From Brevibacterium sp. UCMA 11754 (GTDB lineage: Bacteria > Actinomycetota > Actinomycetes > Actinomycetales > Brevibacteriaceae), in assembly GCF_021532275.1 (NCBI RefSeq), contig NZ_JACBOT010000009.1, positions 1 through 64,000 on the forward strand: a stretch of DNA of 64,000 bases, given 5' to 3'. Below the pieces are notes generated by a model that was not told where the DNA came from, ran no database searches, and saw only the letters and a list, made by a program, of their open reading frames with translations. Both the position numbers and the translations under genes were made by a program. Below, piece by piece: positions 41,350-48,304 of the stretch; positions within the stretch are counted from its first letter, which is position 1; every line of letters starts with the position of its first letter.

Positions 41350-42180
41350 TCACAGTGTGAGGATGCGCCAGATGGCGACGATGCCGAGGATGACGATGAT
41401 GGTGCGCAGCAGCACGGGAGAGAACTTGCGTCCGACGCGGGCGCCGAAGTAGCCGCCGATGAGCGAGCCGATCGCGATGCAGATCACGGCGACCCAGTTG
41501 ATCCGGTCGTGACCGACGATGATGTAGGTGCTCGCCGAGACCGTGTTGACGACGAGGACCAGAACGTTCTTCAGCCCGTTGAGTCGCTGCAGGTCATCGG
41601 GCAGGATCAGCCCGAGCAGAGCGATGAGGATGATCCCCTGAGCTGCGGCGAAGTAGCCGCCGTAGATCGCGGTGAGAAAGACGACGAGCAGGACCAGGAT
41701 GTAGCGACCGGTGGAGAGCTTATCGCCGACTGAGGCCGCCACATGCTCTCTGCCTGCCTTTTCAGCACGACGAACCGCTCGGCTCTTCAGATGACGCGAG
41801 AGCGCCGGCTGGGCCACGACCATGACGAGAGCGACGACCAGGAGTACTGGGACGATCGTCTCGAAAGCATCTTCGGGCAGGTGCAGCAGCAGATAGGCAC
41901 CGGTCAGCGAACCCAAGATGGAGGCCGGCACGAAGCCGAGGATCCGTCGCCATTGGCCCTTCAGCTCCTCTCGATAGCCGAAGGACGACGCAATGTTGCC
42001 GGGAATCAGACCGACAGCATTGCTCATCGTCGACACGACCGGCGGCACACCGAAGGCCACGAGAACCGGGAAGGTGATGAGGGTACCGGAACCGACGACG
42101 GCGTTGATGCCGCCAGCACCGATTCCGGCGAGGACGATCAGCGCAATCTGCCACAGTTCCATTCCGAGAACTGGGTCCAT
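41350..42180 (-). CDS. TSUP-family (TauE/SafE) anion transporter
   Basis: This 276-residue membrane protein has about eight helices. The N-terminal repeat (LAGIGAGGINAVVGSGTLITFPVLVAFG) with the Gly-rich motif and the later NAVGLIPGNIASSFGYREEL are characteristic of the sulfite exporter TauE/SafE family. These proteins move sulfite, sulfonates or related organic anions; the substrate here is not determined. The second half repeats the pattern with AIYGGYFAAAQGIILIALLG. It starts two bases after the end of an ABC-type ATPase gene, indicating coupled translation. Confidence 0.9.
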   Translation of the reverse strand: MDPVLGMELWQIALIVLAGIGAGGINAVVGSGTLITFPVLVAFGVPPVVSTMSNAVGLIPGNIASSFGYREELKGQWRRILGFVPASILGSLTGAYLLLHLPEDAFETIVPVLLVVALVMVVAQPALSRHLKSRAVRRAEKAGREHVAASVGDKLSTGRYILVLLVVFLTAIYGGYFAAAQGIILIALLGLILPDDLQRLNGLKNVLVLVVNTVSASTYIIVGHDRINWVAVICIAIGSLIGGYFGARVGRKFSPVLLRTIIVILGIVAIWRILTL

Positions 42181-42182
42181 GC

Positions 42183-42968
42183 TCAGTAAGGGGATCGGGC
42201 GTGGAACCGCTGCCCGTCGCGGGTGAGCTTCACGTCGATGCCGAAGGTCGCCGACAGATTGTCGGCGGTCAGGGTCTCATCGATGGGGCCGGCGGCAAGA
42301 TCAGTGCCTTCGGCCAGCAGCAGCACGTGTGTGATGCCCACAGGAATCTCCTCGACATGGTGGGTGACCATGATCGTCGCCGGAGCCCACTTCGAGGACA
42401 GGATCTCCGTCAACGCGGCCAGCAGCTCCTCGCGTCCGCCCAGGTCGAGTCCGGAGGCAGGCTCGTCGAGCAGCAGCAGCTCCGGGTCGGTCATGAGTGA
42501 GCGGGCGATCTGCACGCGTTTGCGCTCACCCTCGGACAGTGTGCCGAAGGTGCGATCGGCCAGATGCGAGATGTTGAACGCGGCGAGGAGGTCCTTGGCC
42601 CGTTCGATGTCGGTGGTCTCATATTCCTCGACCCAGCGCCCGGTGACGCCATAGGCGGCGGTCAGCACGGTGTCGAGGACGGCTTCGGACAGAGGAATGC
42701 GGTTGGCCAGGGCCGTCGAGGAGTAGCCGATGCGCGGGCGCAGTTCGAAGACGTCGACGCGCCCGAGGCGCTCCTCCAGGATTCCGACCGAACCTGTCGT
42801 CGGGTGCATTCGTCCTGCGGCCAGTTCCAGCAGAGTCGTCTTCCCGGCGCCGTTGGGTCCGAGAACGGCCCAATGCTCACCTTCGGAGACGGTCAGGGAA
42901 AAATCTTGGAGGAGGAAATTCTCTCCTCGGCGCACGGAAACAGAATCCAAAGTCAGGACATCACTCAT
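42183..42968 (-). CDS. ABC transporter ATP-binding protein
   Basis: This stand-alone ABC ATPase of 261 residues has Walker A GPNGAGKTTLLELAAG, signature LSEGERKRVQIARSL, Walker B LLLLDEPASGLDLGG and switch His in VTHHVEEI. It resembles the ModF/metal-uptake group in sequence style, but no permease gene of that kind is adjacent. The ATG at 42968 (MSDVLTL) follows minus-strand TAGAGT by eight bases, so it is favoured over an earlier TTG at 42977. It is divergent from the uncharacterised gene at 43013, with ~44 bp between start codons. It is cotranscribed with the TSUP and TrmH-type genes. Confidence 0.88.
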   Translation of the reverse strand: MSDVLTLDSVSVRRGENFLLQDFSLTVSEGEHWAVLGPNGAGKTTLLELAAGRMHPTTGSVGILEERLGRVDVFELRPRIGYSSTALANRIPLSEAVLDTVLTAAYGVTGRWVEEYETTDIERAKDLLAAFNISHLADRTFGTLSEGERKRVQIARSLMTDPELLLLDEPASGLDLGGREELLAALTEILSSKWAPATIMVTHHVEEIPVGITHVLLLAEGTDLAAGPIDETLTADNLSATFGIDVKLTRDGQRFHARSPY

Positions 42969-43012
42969 ATCAGCCAACTCTATCGCAGGCTCGGCGTCTA
43001 TTCTGGTTCGAC

Positions 43013-43747
43013 ATGGACTTGACTACCGACTCACTGCTGCTGACCCTGGCGATGAACCATCGCCTGCACTCCAGCCTCGCCCCTGACGAGGTCAGTGCCG
43101 CATTCCTCGACGATGATCGTGATGTCCCTCTCATCGTCTCCGACGATGTCTTCGGCAGCTCGCCGCCGACGGGTCTGCTCCTCTTCACCGCCGAGGCTGG
43201 CGCCGCTGGAATCACGCATGCCCGGCTCGCACTGCACCACCCCTCGCTGCCGCATACGACTCCGCCGGTGGACAAGGCCGATCGGCTCAAGGTCGGCCGG
43301 CATACGGCACCGATCGTCCTCCACTCCGGCCCCCACCAAGTTGCGGTGGTCCTCCTGGGCACCGAGGCGAACGTCGAGGTCATCGCCTGCCGTGACACGG
43401 TCTTTCATCCGGTCACCGTGGCTACCCCCGCCGAGGCTCTGCGCCGACTCCGGCTCCTTGTGATGGAGGGACTGAACCTCATCGAGTCGATCGAGGTTCC
43501 CGCCGACTGGCGAGAGGGGCCGTGGCGGGACTGGCAGGAGGAGCTGAGCCTTAGCCACCCGATCTCGAAGCTCATCCCCTCGGTCGCCGACGCTCGAGCC
43601 ATCTATGCCGCCCTCGATATCCATGAGCGGATGCGCACAGTACTGGCTCCGGCCACGGTCGCACCTCCCGCCTTCGGTGATCTGCTCTCGCGTCTCCACC
43701 CCGCGGCCGCCGACTACATCATGGCGGTCGCTACGATGAAGGGGTGA
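43013..43747 (+). CDS. Uncharacterised protein coupled to serB
   Basis: I do not recognise this 244-residue protein. It is hydrophilic, without signal peptide or membrane helices. The first part has beta strands (VPLIVSDDVF, TGLLLFTAEAG, APIVLHSGPHQVAVVLLG). The second half is helical (EALRRLRLLVMEGLNLIESIEVP, ARAIYAALDIHERMRTVLAP). The pattern is regular enough to be a real single-domain protein. The ATG at 43013 is eight bases after TATTCT. Its stop overlaps the serB start (GTGA), so it is translationally coupled to phosphoserine phosphatase and may serve serine metabolism (inference). Confidence 0.7.
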   Translation: MDLTTDSLLLTLAMNHRLHSSLAPDEVSAAFLDDDRDVPLIVSDDVFGSSPPTGLLLFTAEAGAAGITHARLALHHPSLPHTTPPVDKADRLKVGRHTAPIVLHSGPHQVAVVLLGTEANVEVIACRDTVFHPVTVATPAEALRRLRLLVMEGLNLIESIEVPADWREGPWRDWQEELSLSHPISKLIPSVADARAIYAALDIHERMRTVLAPATVAPPAFGDLLSRLHPAAADYIMAVATMKG

Positions 43748-44424
43748 ATGACTCAGACTCCGCAATCCCGATGCCAGGCAACGCCATCCAGCTTCTCGTC
43801 ATGGACGTCGATTCGACGTTCATCAATGAGGAGGTCATCGATCTCATCGCCGTCCACGCCGAGGTGGGCGCCCAGGTTGCTGACATCACGGAGCGTGCCA
43901 TGACCGGCCAGTTGGACTTCGCCGCATCGCTGGCCGAGCGAGTGGCGCTGCTCAAAGGTCTGCCGGTCTCCGTCCTCCATGAGGTGCGAGCCCAGATCAC
44001 GCTGACCGAAGGTGCCCGCGAACTTGTCGCGGCTGTTCAGTCAGGCGGTGGCGTCGTTGCCCTGATCTCCGGTGGCTTCACCCCGATCATCGAGCCGGTC
44101 GCGGAGACGATGGGCATCACCGAGGTCTACGCCAATGGTCTCGACTCCGACGACGGACTGCTGACCGGCATCACGAGCGGTCGCGTCATCGATCCGAGTG
44201 CGAAGGCGGAGATCTTCGCGCAGCTGTCATCGAAATACGGATGTGATCGGGCCCGAACAGTGGCCATCGGCGACGGTGCCAACGACATCGGCATGATCCA
44301 GGCCGCGGGTCTGGGTGTCGCCTTCTGTGCGAAACCGGCGCTTGTCGCCGCCGCAGACGTTTCGGTGACGAATCGTGATCTGCGTGAGGTGCTCACCCTC
44401 ATCGAGGCACGCGCACATGTGTGA
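43744..44424 (+). CDS. serB: Phosphoserine phosphatase SerB
   Basis: SerB removes phosphate from O-phospho-L-serine in the last step of serine synthesis. The 226-residue HAD enzyme has motif I MDVDSTFINEEVIDL (nucleophile and acid/base Asp), motif II LISGGFTPI, motif III with the Lys near PSAKAEIF and motif IV IGDGANDIGMIQAAGLGVAFCAKP. It lacks the N-terminal ACT domain found in some SerB proteins. The start is a GTG at 43744 overlapping the preceding stop. A hairpin at 44444-44481 follows. The motif I form DVDST is typical of SerB. Confidence 0.94.
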   Translation: MNDSDSAIPMPGNAIQLLVMDVDSTFINEEVIDLIAVHAEVGAQVADITERAMTGQLDFAASLAERVALLKGLPVSVLHEVRAQITLTEGARELVAAVQSGGGVVALISGGFTPIIEPVAETMGITEVYANGLDSDDGLLTGITSGRVIDPSAKAEIFAQLSSKYGCDRARTVAIGDGANDIGMIQAAGLGVAFCAKPALVAAADVSVTNRDLREVLTLIEARAHV

Positions 44425-44443
44425 ACGTCACCGCGGGTGAATG

Positions 44444-44481
44444 GAACTCAGGCGCCTGAACCTCGTTCAGACGCCTGGTTC
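44444..44481. terminator. Hairpin after serB
   Basis: GAACTCAGGCGCCTGAAC and GTTCAGACGCCTGGTTC form an imperfect stem around a CTC loop. Located between convergent serB and the SixA-like gene, it is a likely shared terminator. Confidence 0.7.
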
Positions 44482-44498
44482 TGTGTCAGCTGCAGCGC

Positions 44499-45002
44499 TC
44501 AGACTCCGAGGAAGACCCTGAGTTCTGGTGCGGGATAGCTCCCGGGCTCGACGTCCCAGCTCTCAAGGACGAACACCGCAAGCGAGGAAGGTCGGAACGC
44601 GTCCGGGACTCCGGTGGCAGGGCTCAGGTGGCCGACCACCTCGGCGACGGTGGGCTGATGGCCCACGATGTAGGCGCACTGGGAATCGGACGGGATCGAA
44701 TTGATCGCGTCGATCCAGTCGCCGACTCCCCCGTTGTAGAGGGACTCGTCCTGGCGCAGTTCGAGGCCCGTACCGGTCTCAGGTTCCCCGTTGTGCCGGT
44801 TGACGGCTTCGACCACGGCCTGCCCTGTCTGGACGGTGCGCCTGGCCGCCGAGGCGATGGCCACGTCAGGTGACCAGCGCTCGGCGATCTCGGCTCCGGC
44901 CTCGACGGCTTGAGCAAGACCGTTGGCGTTCAACGAGCGTTCGAAGTCCGTCGGCCCCTCGGCCTCGGCCTTCGCATGGCGGGCGAGAATGAGCACAGGC
45001 AT
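44499..45002 (-). CDS. SixA-like histidine phosphatase
   Basis: This is a small phosphohistidine-phosphatase-superfamily protein of 167 residues. The nucleophile motif is LILARHAKAEAEGP, SSAARRTVQTGQAV holds the conserved Arg, and the second His is in YIVGHQPTVAEVVGHLS. The ARHAKAE start is characteristic of SixA-like proteins, which in E. coli act on phosphohistidine of PTS/phosphorelay proteins. The role in this organism is unknown. It lies 42 bp downstream of the fabI gene on the same strand, so it may be cotranscribed. The ATG at 45002 is the obvious start. Confidence 0.87.
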   Translation of the reverse strand: MPVLILARHAKAEAEGPTDFERSLNANGLAQAVEAGAEIAERWSPDVAIASAARRTVQTGQAVVEAVNRHNGEPETGTGLELRQDESLYNGGVGDWIDAINSIPSDSQCAYIVGHQPTVAEVVGHLSPATGVPDAFRPSSLAVFVLESWDVEPGSYPAPELRVFLGV

Positions 45003-45044
45003 CGTCGTGTTCTCCGGATCAGTATGGGTGTCGGGTGGTCCGGT

Positions 45045-45803
45045 TCAGGCGCCGGTGGAGTGGAATCCGCCGTCGACGTGGACCATCTCGCCGGTTGTGG
45101 CGGGGAACCAGTCCGAGAGGAGGGCGACGATCGCCTTGCCTGCCGGAGTGGTGTCCTTCTGGTCCCAGCCCAGCGGTGCGCGGTCGCCCCACATGTCTTC
45201 GAGGGTCCCGAATCCGGGAATCGAGGTGGCGGCCGTGGTCTTCAGCGGTCCGGCCGAGACGAGGTTGACGCGGACTCCGTCCTCGCCGACGTACTTCGCG
45301 AGGTAGCGAGCAGTGGACTCGAAGGCGGCCTTGGCCACGCCCATCCAGTCGTAGACCGGCCAGGAGATGGTGGCGTCGAAGGTCAGACCCACGACACCCG
45401 CACCCTTGTTGAGCACGGGCTTCGCGGCCACGGTGATGGCCTTGAGCGAGAACGCCGAGACATGGATCGCTGCGGACACGGAGTCCCAGGGGGTGTCGAG
45501 GAACACGCCGCCGAGTGCGTCCTTGGGGGCGAACGCGATGGCGTGGACGATGCCGTCGATGTTGCCCTCGAGGCGCTCAGGCAGTGCGGCCAGGTCATCC
45601 TCGTTGGTGGCATCGAGTTCGATGACCTTCGGGGTCTCGGGCAGGCGTTCGGCGATCACCTGGGTGATCCTCATCTGGCGGCCGAAGCTGGAGAGGATGA
45701 CTTCGGCACCCTGCTCCTGGGCGATGCGGGCGGCCGCGAAGGCGATGGATGCCTCGGTCAGAACGCCGGTGACGAGGATGCGCTTTCCGTCAAGAATTCC
45801 CAT
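45045..45803 (-). CDS. fabI: Enoyl-[acyl-carrier-protein] reductase FabI/InhA
   Basis: This enzyme reduces trans-2-enoyl-ACP with NADH in the last step of fatty-acid elongation; it is the isoniazid/triclosan target class. The 252-residue protein has the atypical FabI cofactor loop ITGVLTEASIAFAAA rather than the usual TGxxxGIG. It has AIAFAPKDALGG and the catalytic Tyr-x6-Lys in YDWMGVAKAAFES, then GPLKTTAATSIPGF. It resembles InhA-type enzymes. The ATG at 45803 has an AAAGGA site. It lies 97 bp downstream of fabG on the same strand, the same pairing as mycobacterial mabA-inhA. The start was chosen over upstream in-frame sequence that reads into non-coding DNA. Confidence 0.95.
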   Translation of the reverse strand: MGILDGKRILVTGVLTEASIAFAAARIAQEQGAEVILSSFGRQMRITQVIAERLPETPKVIELDATNEDDLAALPERLEGNIDGIVHAIAFAPKDALGGVFLDTPWDSVSAAIHVSAFSLKAITVAAKPVLNKGAGVVGLTFDATISWPVYDWMGVAKAAFESTARYLAKYVGEDGVRVNLVSAGPLKTTAATSIPGFGTLEDMWGDRAPLGWDQKDTTPAGKAIVALLSDWFPATTGEMVHVDGGFHSTGA

Positions 45804-45900
45804 TGTGGTCCTTTCGAAATGTTCAAACGTGGGTGAAATCGTTGCCATCGACGCCGTGGGAGCCGATGTCCTTGTTGTGAAGTCTAGATGTTGACGGGGC

Positions 45901-46611
45901 TCAGTGCCCCATCCCCAGTCCGCCGTCGACGGGAATGACGGCGCCGGAGATGTAGGCGGCCTCGTCCGAGGACACCCAGCGCACGACCTTCGCGACCTCG
46001 CTGGCCTCGGCGAATCGCTTGGCGGGGATCGTGGCGAGGTATTCCTTCTGCTGTTTCTCGGGCAGCTCATCCGTCATGTCGGTGCGGATGAAGCCCGGTG
46101 CGACGACGTTGGCGGTGATGCCGCGTGAACCCAGCTCACGGGTGACCGAGCGGGCGAGACCGACGAGACCGGCCTTCGACGCCGAGTAGTTCGCCTGACC
46201 GGGGACCCCGTAGAGTCCCGACACGGACGAGATGAGCACGATGCGGCCCTTCTTCGCACGAATCATTCCGGTGATGGCACGTTTGACGGTGCGGAAGGTG
46301 CCGGTGAGGTTGGTGTCGACGACGGCCTCGAACTCCTCGTCACTCATCCGCATGAGCAGATTGTCACGGGTGATGCCGGCGTTCGCCACGACCACCTCGA
46401 CTGGGCCCAGCTTCTCCTCGATCTGCGCGAATGCCGCGTCGAGGGACGCGGTATCGGTGACGTCTGCGGACACGGCCAGAGCACCTTCTGGTGCGTCTCC
46501 GTTGCGGGAGGTGACGGCAACTGTGTCGCCCTGGGCGAGGAATTCCTCGGCGATGGTGCGGCCGATTCCGCGGTTTCCTCCGGTCACGAGGACTATGCGT
46601 GGTTCTGACAC
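45901..46611 (-). CDS. fabG: 3-oxoacyl-[acyl-carrier-protein] reductase FabG (MabA-like)
   Basis: FabG reduces 3-oxoacyl-ACP with NADPH in fatty-acid elongation. The 236-residue short-chain dehydrogenase has VTGGNRGIGRTIAEEFL for cofactor binding, VVANAGITRDNLLMRM, the Ser in VLISSVSGLYG, and the catalytic Tyr-Lys in NYSASKAGLVGL. The C-terminus contains APGFIRTDMTDELPE. It starts with a GTG at 46611 behind AGGAGA. It precedes fabI with which it forms a two-enzyme unit, and a perfect 14-bp palindrome lies 39-52 bp upstream. It is clearly the short housekeeping FabG in contrast to the 450-residue form at 19721. Confidence 0.95.
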   Translation of the reverse strand: MSEPRIVLVTGGNRGIGRTIAEEFLAQGDTVAVTSRNGDAPEGALAVSADVTDTASLDAAFAQIEEKLGPVEVVVANAGITRDNLLMRMSDEEFEAVVDTNLTGTFRTVKRAITGMIRAKKGRIVLISSVSGLYGVPGQANYSASKAGLVGLARSVTRELGSRGITANVVAPGFIRTDMTDELPEKQQKEYLATIPAKRFAEASEVAKVVRWVSSDEAAYISGAVIPVDGGLGMGH

Positions 46612-46649
46612 GAATCTCTCCTGTTGGTGGACAATACAGATTGATCAGC

Positions 46650-46663
46650 GTTTGAGATCAAAC
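46650..46663. promoter_or_regulatory. Perfect palindrome GTTTGAGATCAAAC upstream of fabG
   Basis: GTTTGA-GA-TCAAAC is fully self-complementary and lies 39-52 bp upstream of the fabG GTG, in a gap shared with the divergent DUF3099 gene. It is a candidate operator for a fatty-acid-synthesis regulator. I do not know a matching consensus. Confidence 0.5.
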
Positions 46664-46758
46664 TTACCGTCACTAACCTATCGCGAACCGGCAGGCGTCG
46701 ATACGACTCTCACAAACGAAGAGTATGATTTTGTAGCAGTAATCGAACGAAGAAGGCT

Positions 46759-47151
46759 ATGTCCAAGCACCCGCAGCAGATCACCACGGCAGACACCGCC
46801 CTTGATGACGACATGAAGTCGCGGATCATCAAATACTCGATCACCATGGCAATTCGCACGCTCTGCTTCGTGGCGGCCTATTTCATGTTCCGGGCAGATC
46901 TGACCGTGTTGATGTGGATCTGCGTGGCCGGTGCCGTGCTCCTCCCCTATCCGGCTGTGATCTTCGCCAATGCCGGTCGTGAGCGCACCACCAATGACGA
47001 TTCGGCTCTGCTGGACAACGCGCCGATGCCCGAGCTGCCGCCGGCTTCCGGTGAGACCGTCCCCGGGGAGACGATCGCCGGGGAATCCGAGGACTCAGCG
47101 CCAGACGATGGTGAAACTTCGGCAGACCCGACTCGAGGTGATGAAGCATGA
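46759..47151 (+). CDS. DUF3099 family membrane protein
   Basis: This 130-residue protein starts MSKHPQQITTADTALDDDMKSRI. It has two hydrophobic helices (about residues 28-46 and 49-69: TMAIRTLCFVAAYFMF and LMWICVAGAVLLPYPAVIFAN) and an acidic, Pro/Glu-rich tail. This is the DUF3099 pattern, with unknown function, found next to fabG/fabI and SURF1 in actinobacteria. The ATG at 46759 has a GAAGAAGG site, and TATGAT at 46723-46728 is a plausible -10. It overlaps the small Cys-containing gene downstream by 4 bp (ATGA). Confidence 0.85.
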   Translation: MSKHPQQITTADTALDDDMKSRIIKYSITMAIRTLCFVAAYFMFRADLTVLMWICVAGAVLLPYPAVIFANAGRERTTNDDSALLDNAPMPELPPASGETVPGETIAGESEDSAPDDGETSADPTRGDEA

Positions 47152-47360
47152 CCGAGACGCTCCAGTGCTCGGCGAAGGGATGCCGGGCAGAGGCCACCCG
47201 CGCAATTCTGTGGAACAATCCCCGCCTGCACATGCCCAAACGCCGCAAGACCTGGCTGGCCTGTGACGAACATCTCGACTATCTGCGAGAGTTCCTGACC
47301 ATGCGCAACTTCTATCAGAGCGACGTTGCCGTCGACGACATCCCGGAGGACGCCGGTTGA
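47148..47360 (+). CDS. Small Cys/His-containing protein
   Basis: This 70-residue soluble protein has CSAKGCRAEATRAILWNNP and a later ACDEHLDYLREFL. The Cys-x4-Cys...Cys-x2-His spacing suggests a small zinc-binding site. Similar short proteins occur between DUF3099 and SURF1 genes in actinobacteria and are sometimes mis-annotated as acetone carboxylase; I would not assign that function. It is translationally coupled on both sides: its start overlaps the DUF3099 stop, and its stop overlaps the SURF1 ATG. Co-expression with SURF1 hints at a role in cytochrome oxidase assembly (inference). Confidence 0.75.
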   Translation: MTETLQCSAKGCRAEATRAILWNNPRLHMPKRRKTWLACDEHLDYLREFLTMRNFYQSDVAVDDIPEDAG

Positions 47361-48265
47361 TGTCACGCTATTCCTTCCTCTTCAGTCCGCGGTGGCTGAA
47401 ATACATCGCCATGACCATCATCATCGTCATCGCCTGCATCTTCCTGGCATTGTGGCAGAAGGACCGACAGGATCAGCGGCAGCATGAGATCGCTACGATC
47501 AACGCGAACTATTCGTCGGCACCGGTCGACATCACGAGCATCCTGGGTTCCACCTCGGCGAACCTCGACGAGTCCGATGAATGGCGACAGGTGTCGCTGA
47601 CCGGACACTACCGGACGTCCGATACCGTGTTCGCGCGCAACCGCACAGTCAATGACAAGGTCGGCTACTACGTCGTCGTTCCGTTCGAACTCACGTCCGG
47701 AGACACGATCGCGATCGTCAGGGGATGGATCGCAGAACCCGATCGGGTCCCGCCGACGCCCACCGGGGAGCAGACCATCGCTGCCCGTCTCCAACCGGCC
47801 CAGGACGGTTCCGAGGACAACAATCCGGATGGGCTGATCAAGGCCATCGATCCCGCCCGGATCCCCGGCATGGACTCGGCCTACGAAAACGTCTACGCGG
47901 AGACCGTCCACACCGGCAGCGGCCTACCACCCGACGAATCTGGGCTGACGCCGCTGCCGGCACCGGATCTCGACCCGGGCAACCACCTGTCCTACATGCT
48001 CCAGTGGTTCACCTTCGGCATCATGATCATCATCGCCGTGTCGATCTCGGCCAGACGAGAACGCAGAGCCGACGCCGAGGCGGCTGAGAGATCCACCGGC
48101 GACGTCGAATACGTCGTGGTGGACAAGGCAGCACTGGGAGCGGGAGCGAAGATCTCCCGGCCGGGCAACCGCTATGGCCGCAACCGGTTGAGATCACCGG
48201 GCGTGCACGGCCGTGACGAGGCCGAAGAGGACGAATTCATCGAGGACCGGTTCAAGCACTCCTGA
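47360..48265 (+). CDS. SURF1-family cytochrome c oxidase assembly protein
   Basis: SURF1 proteins help insert heme A into cytochrome aa3 oxidase. The 301-residue protein has a first membrane helix at ~residues 14-34 (YIAMTIIIVIACIFLALWQ). The extracytoplasmic domain carries RQVSLTGHYRTSDTVFARNR and GDTIAIVRGWIAEP (the conserved GW). The second helix starts at ~residue 215 with NHLSYMLQWFTFGIMIIIAVS, the family C-terminal signature. A charged cytoplasmic tail of ~70 residues is longer than usual. The ATG at 47360 overlaps the upstream stop. The heme A genes ctaA and ctaB lie ~12 kb away. Confidence 0.92.
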   Translation: MSRYSFLFSPRWLKYIAMTIIIVIACIFLALWQKDRQDQRQHEIATINANYSSAPVDITSILGSTSANLDESDEWRQVSLTGHYRTSDTVFARNRTVNDKVGYYVVVPFELTSGDTIAIVRGWIAEPDRVPPTPTGEQTIAARLQPAQDGSEDNNPDGLIKAIDPARIPGMDSAYENVYAETVHTGSGLPPDESGLTPLPAPDLDPGNHLSYMLQWFTFGIMIIIAVSISARRERRADAEAAERSTGDVEYVVVDKAALGAGAKISRPGNRYGRNRLRSPGVHGRDEAEEDEFIEDRFKHS

Positions 48266-48266
48266 A

Positions 48267-48289
48267 CCGGCGGTCGCCGGGACCACCGG
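48267..48289. terminator. Weak hairpin between SURF1 and ABC-F genes
   Basis: CCGGCGGT (48267-48274) and ACCACCGG (48282-48289) can pair with one mismatch around a seven-base loop in the 39-bp convergent gap. This is a low-confidence terminator without a T run. Confidence 0.35.
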
Positions 48290-48304
48290 CGAAGAGGTCG
48301 AGCC

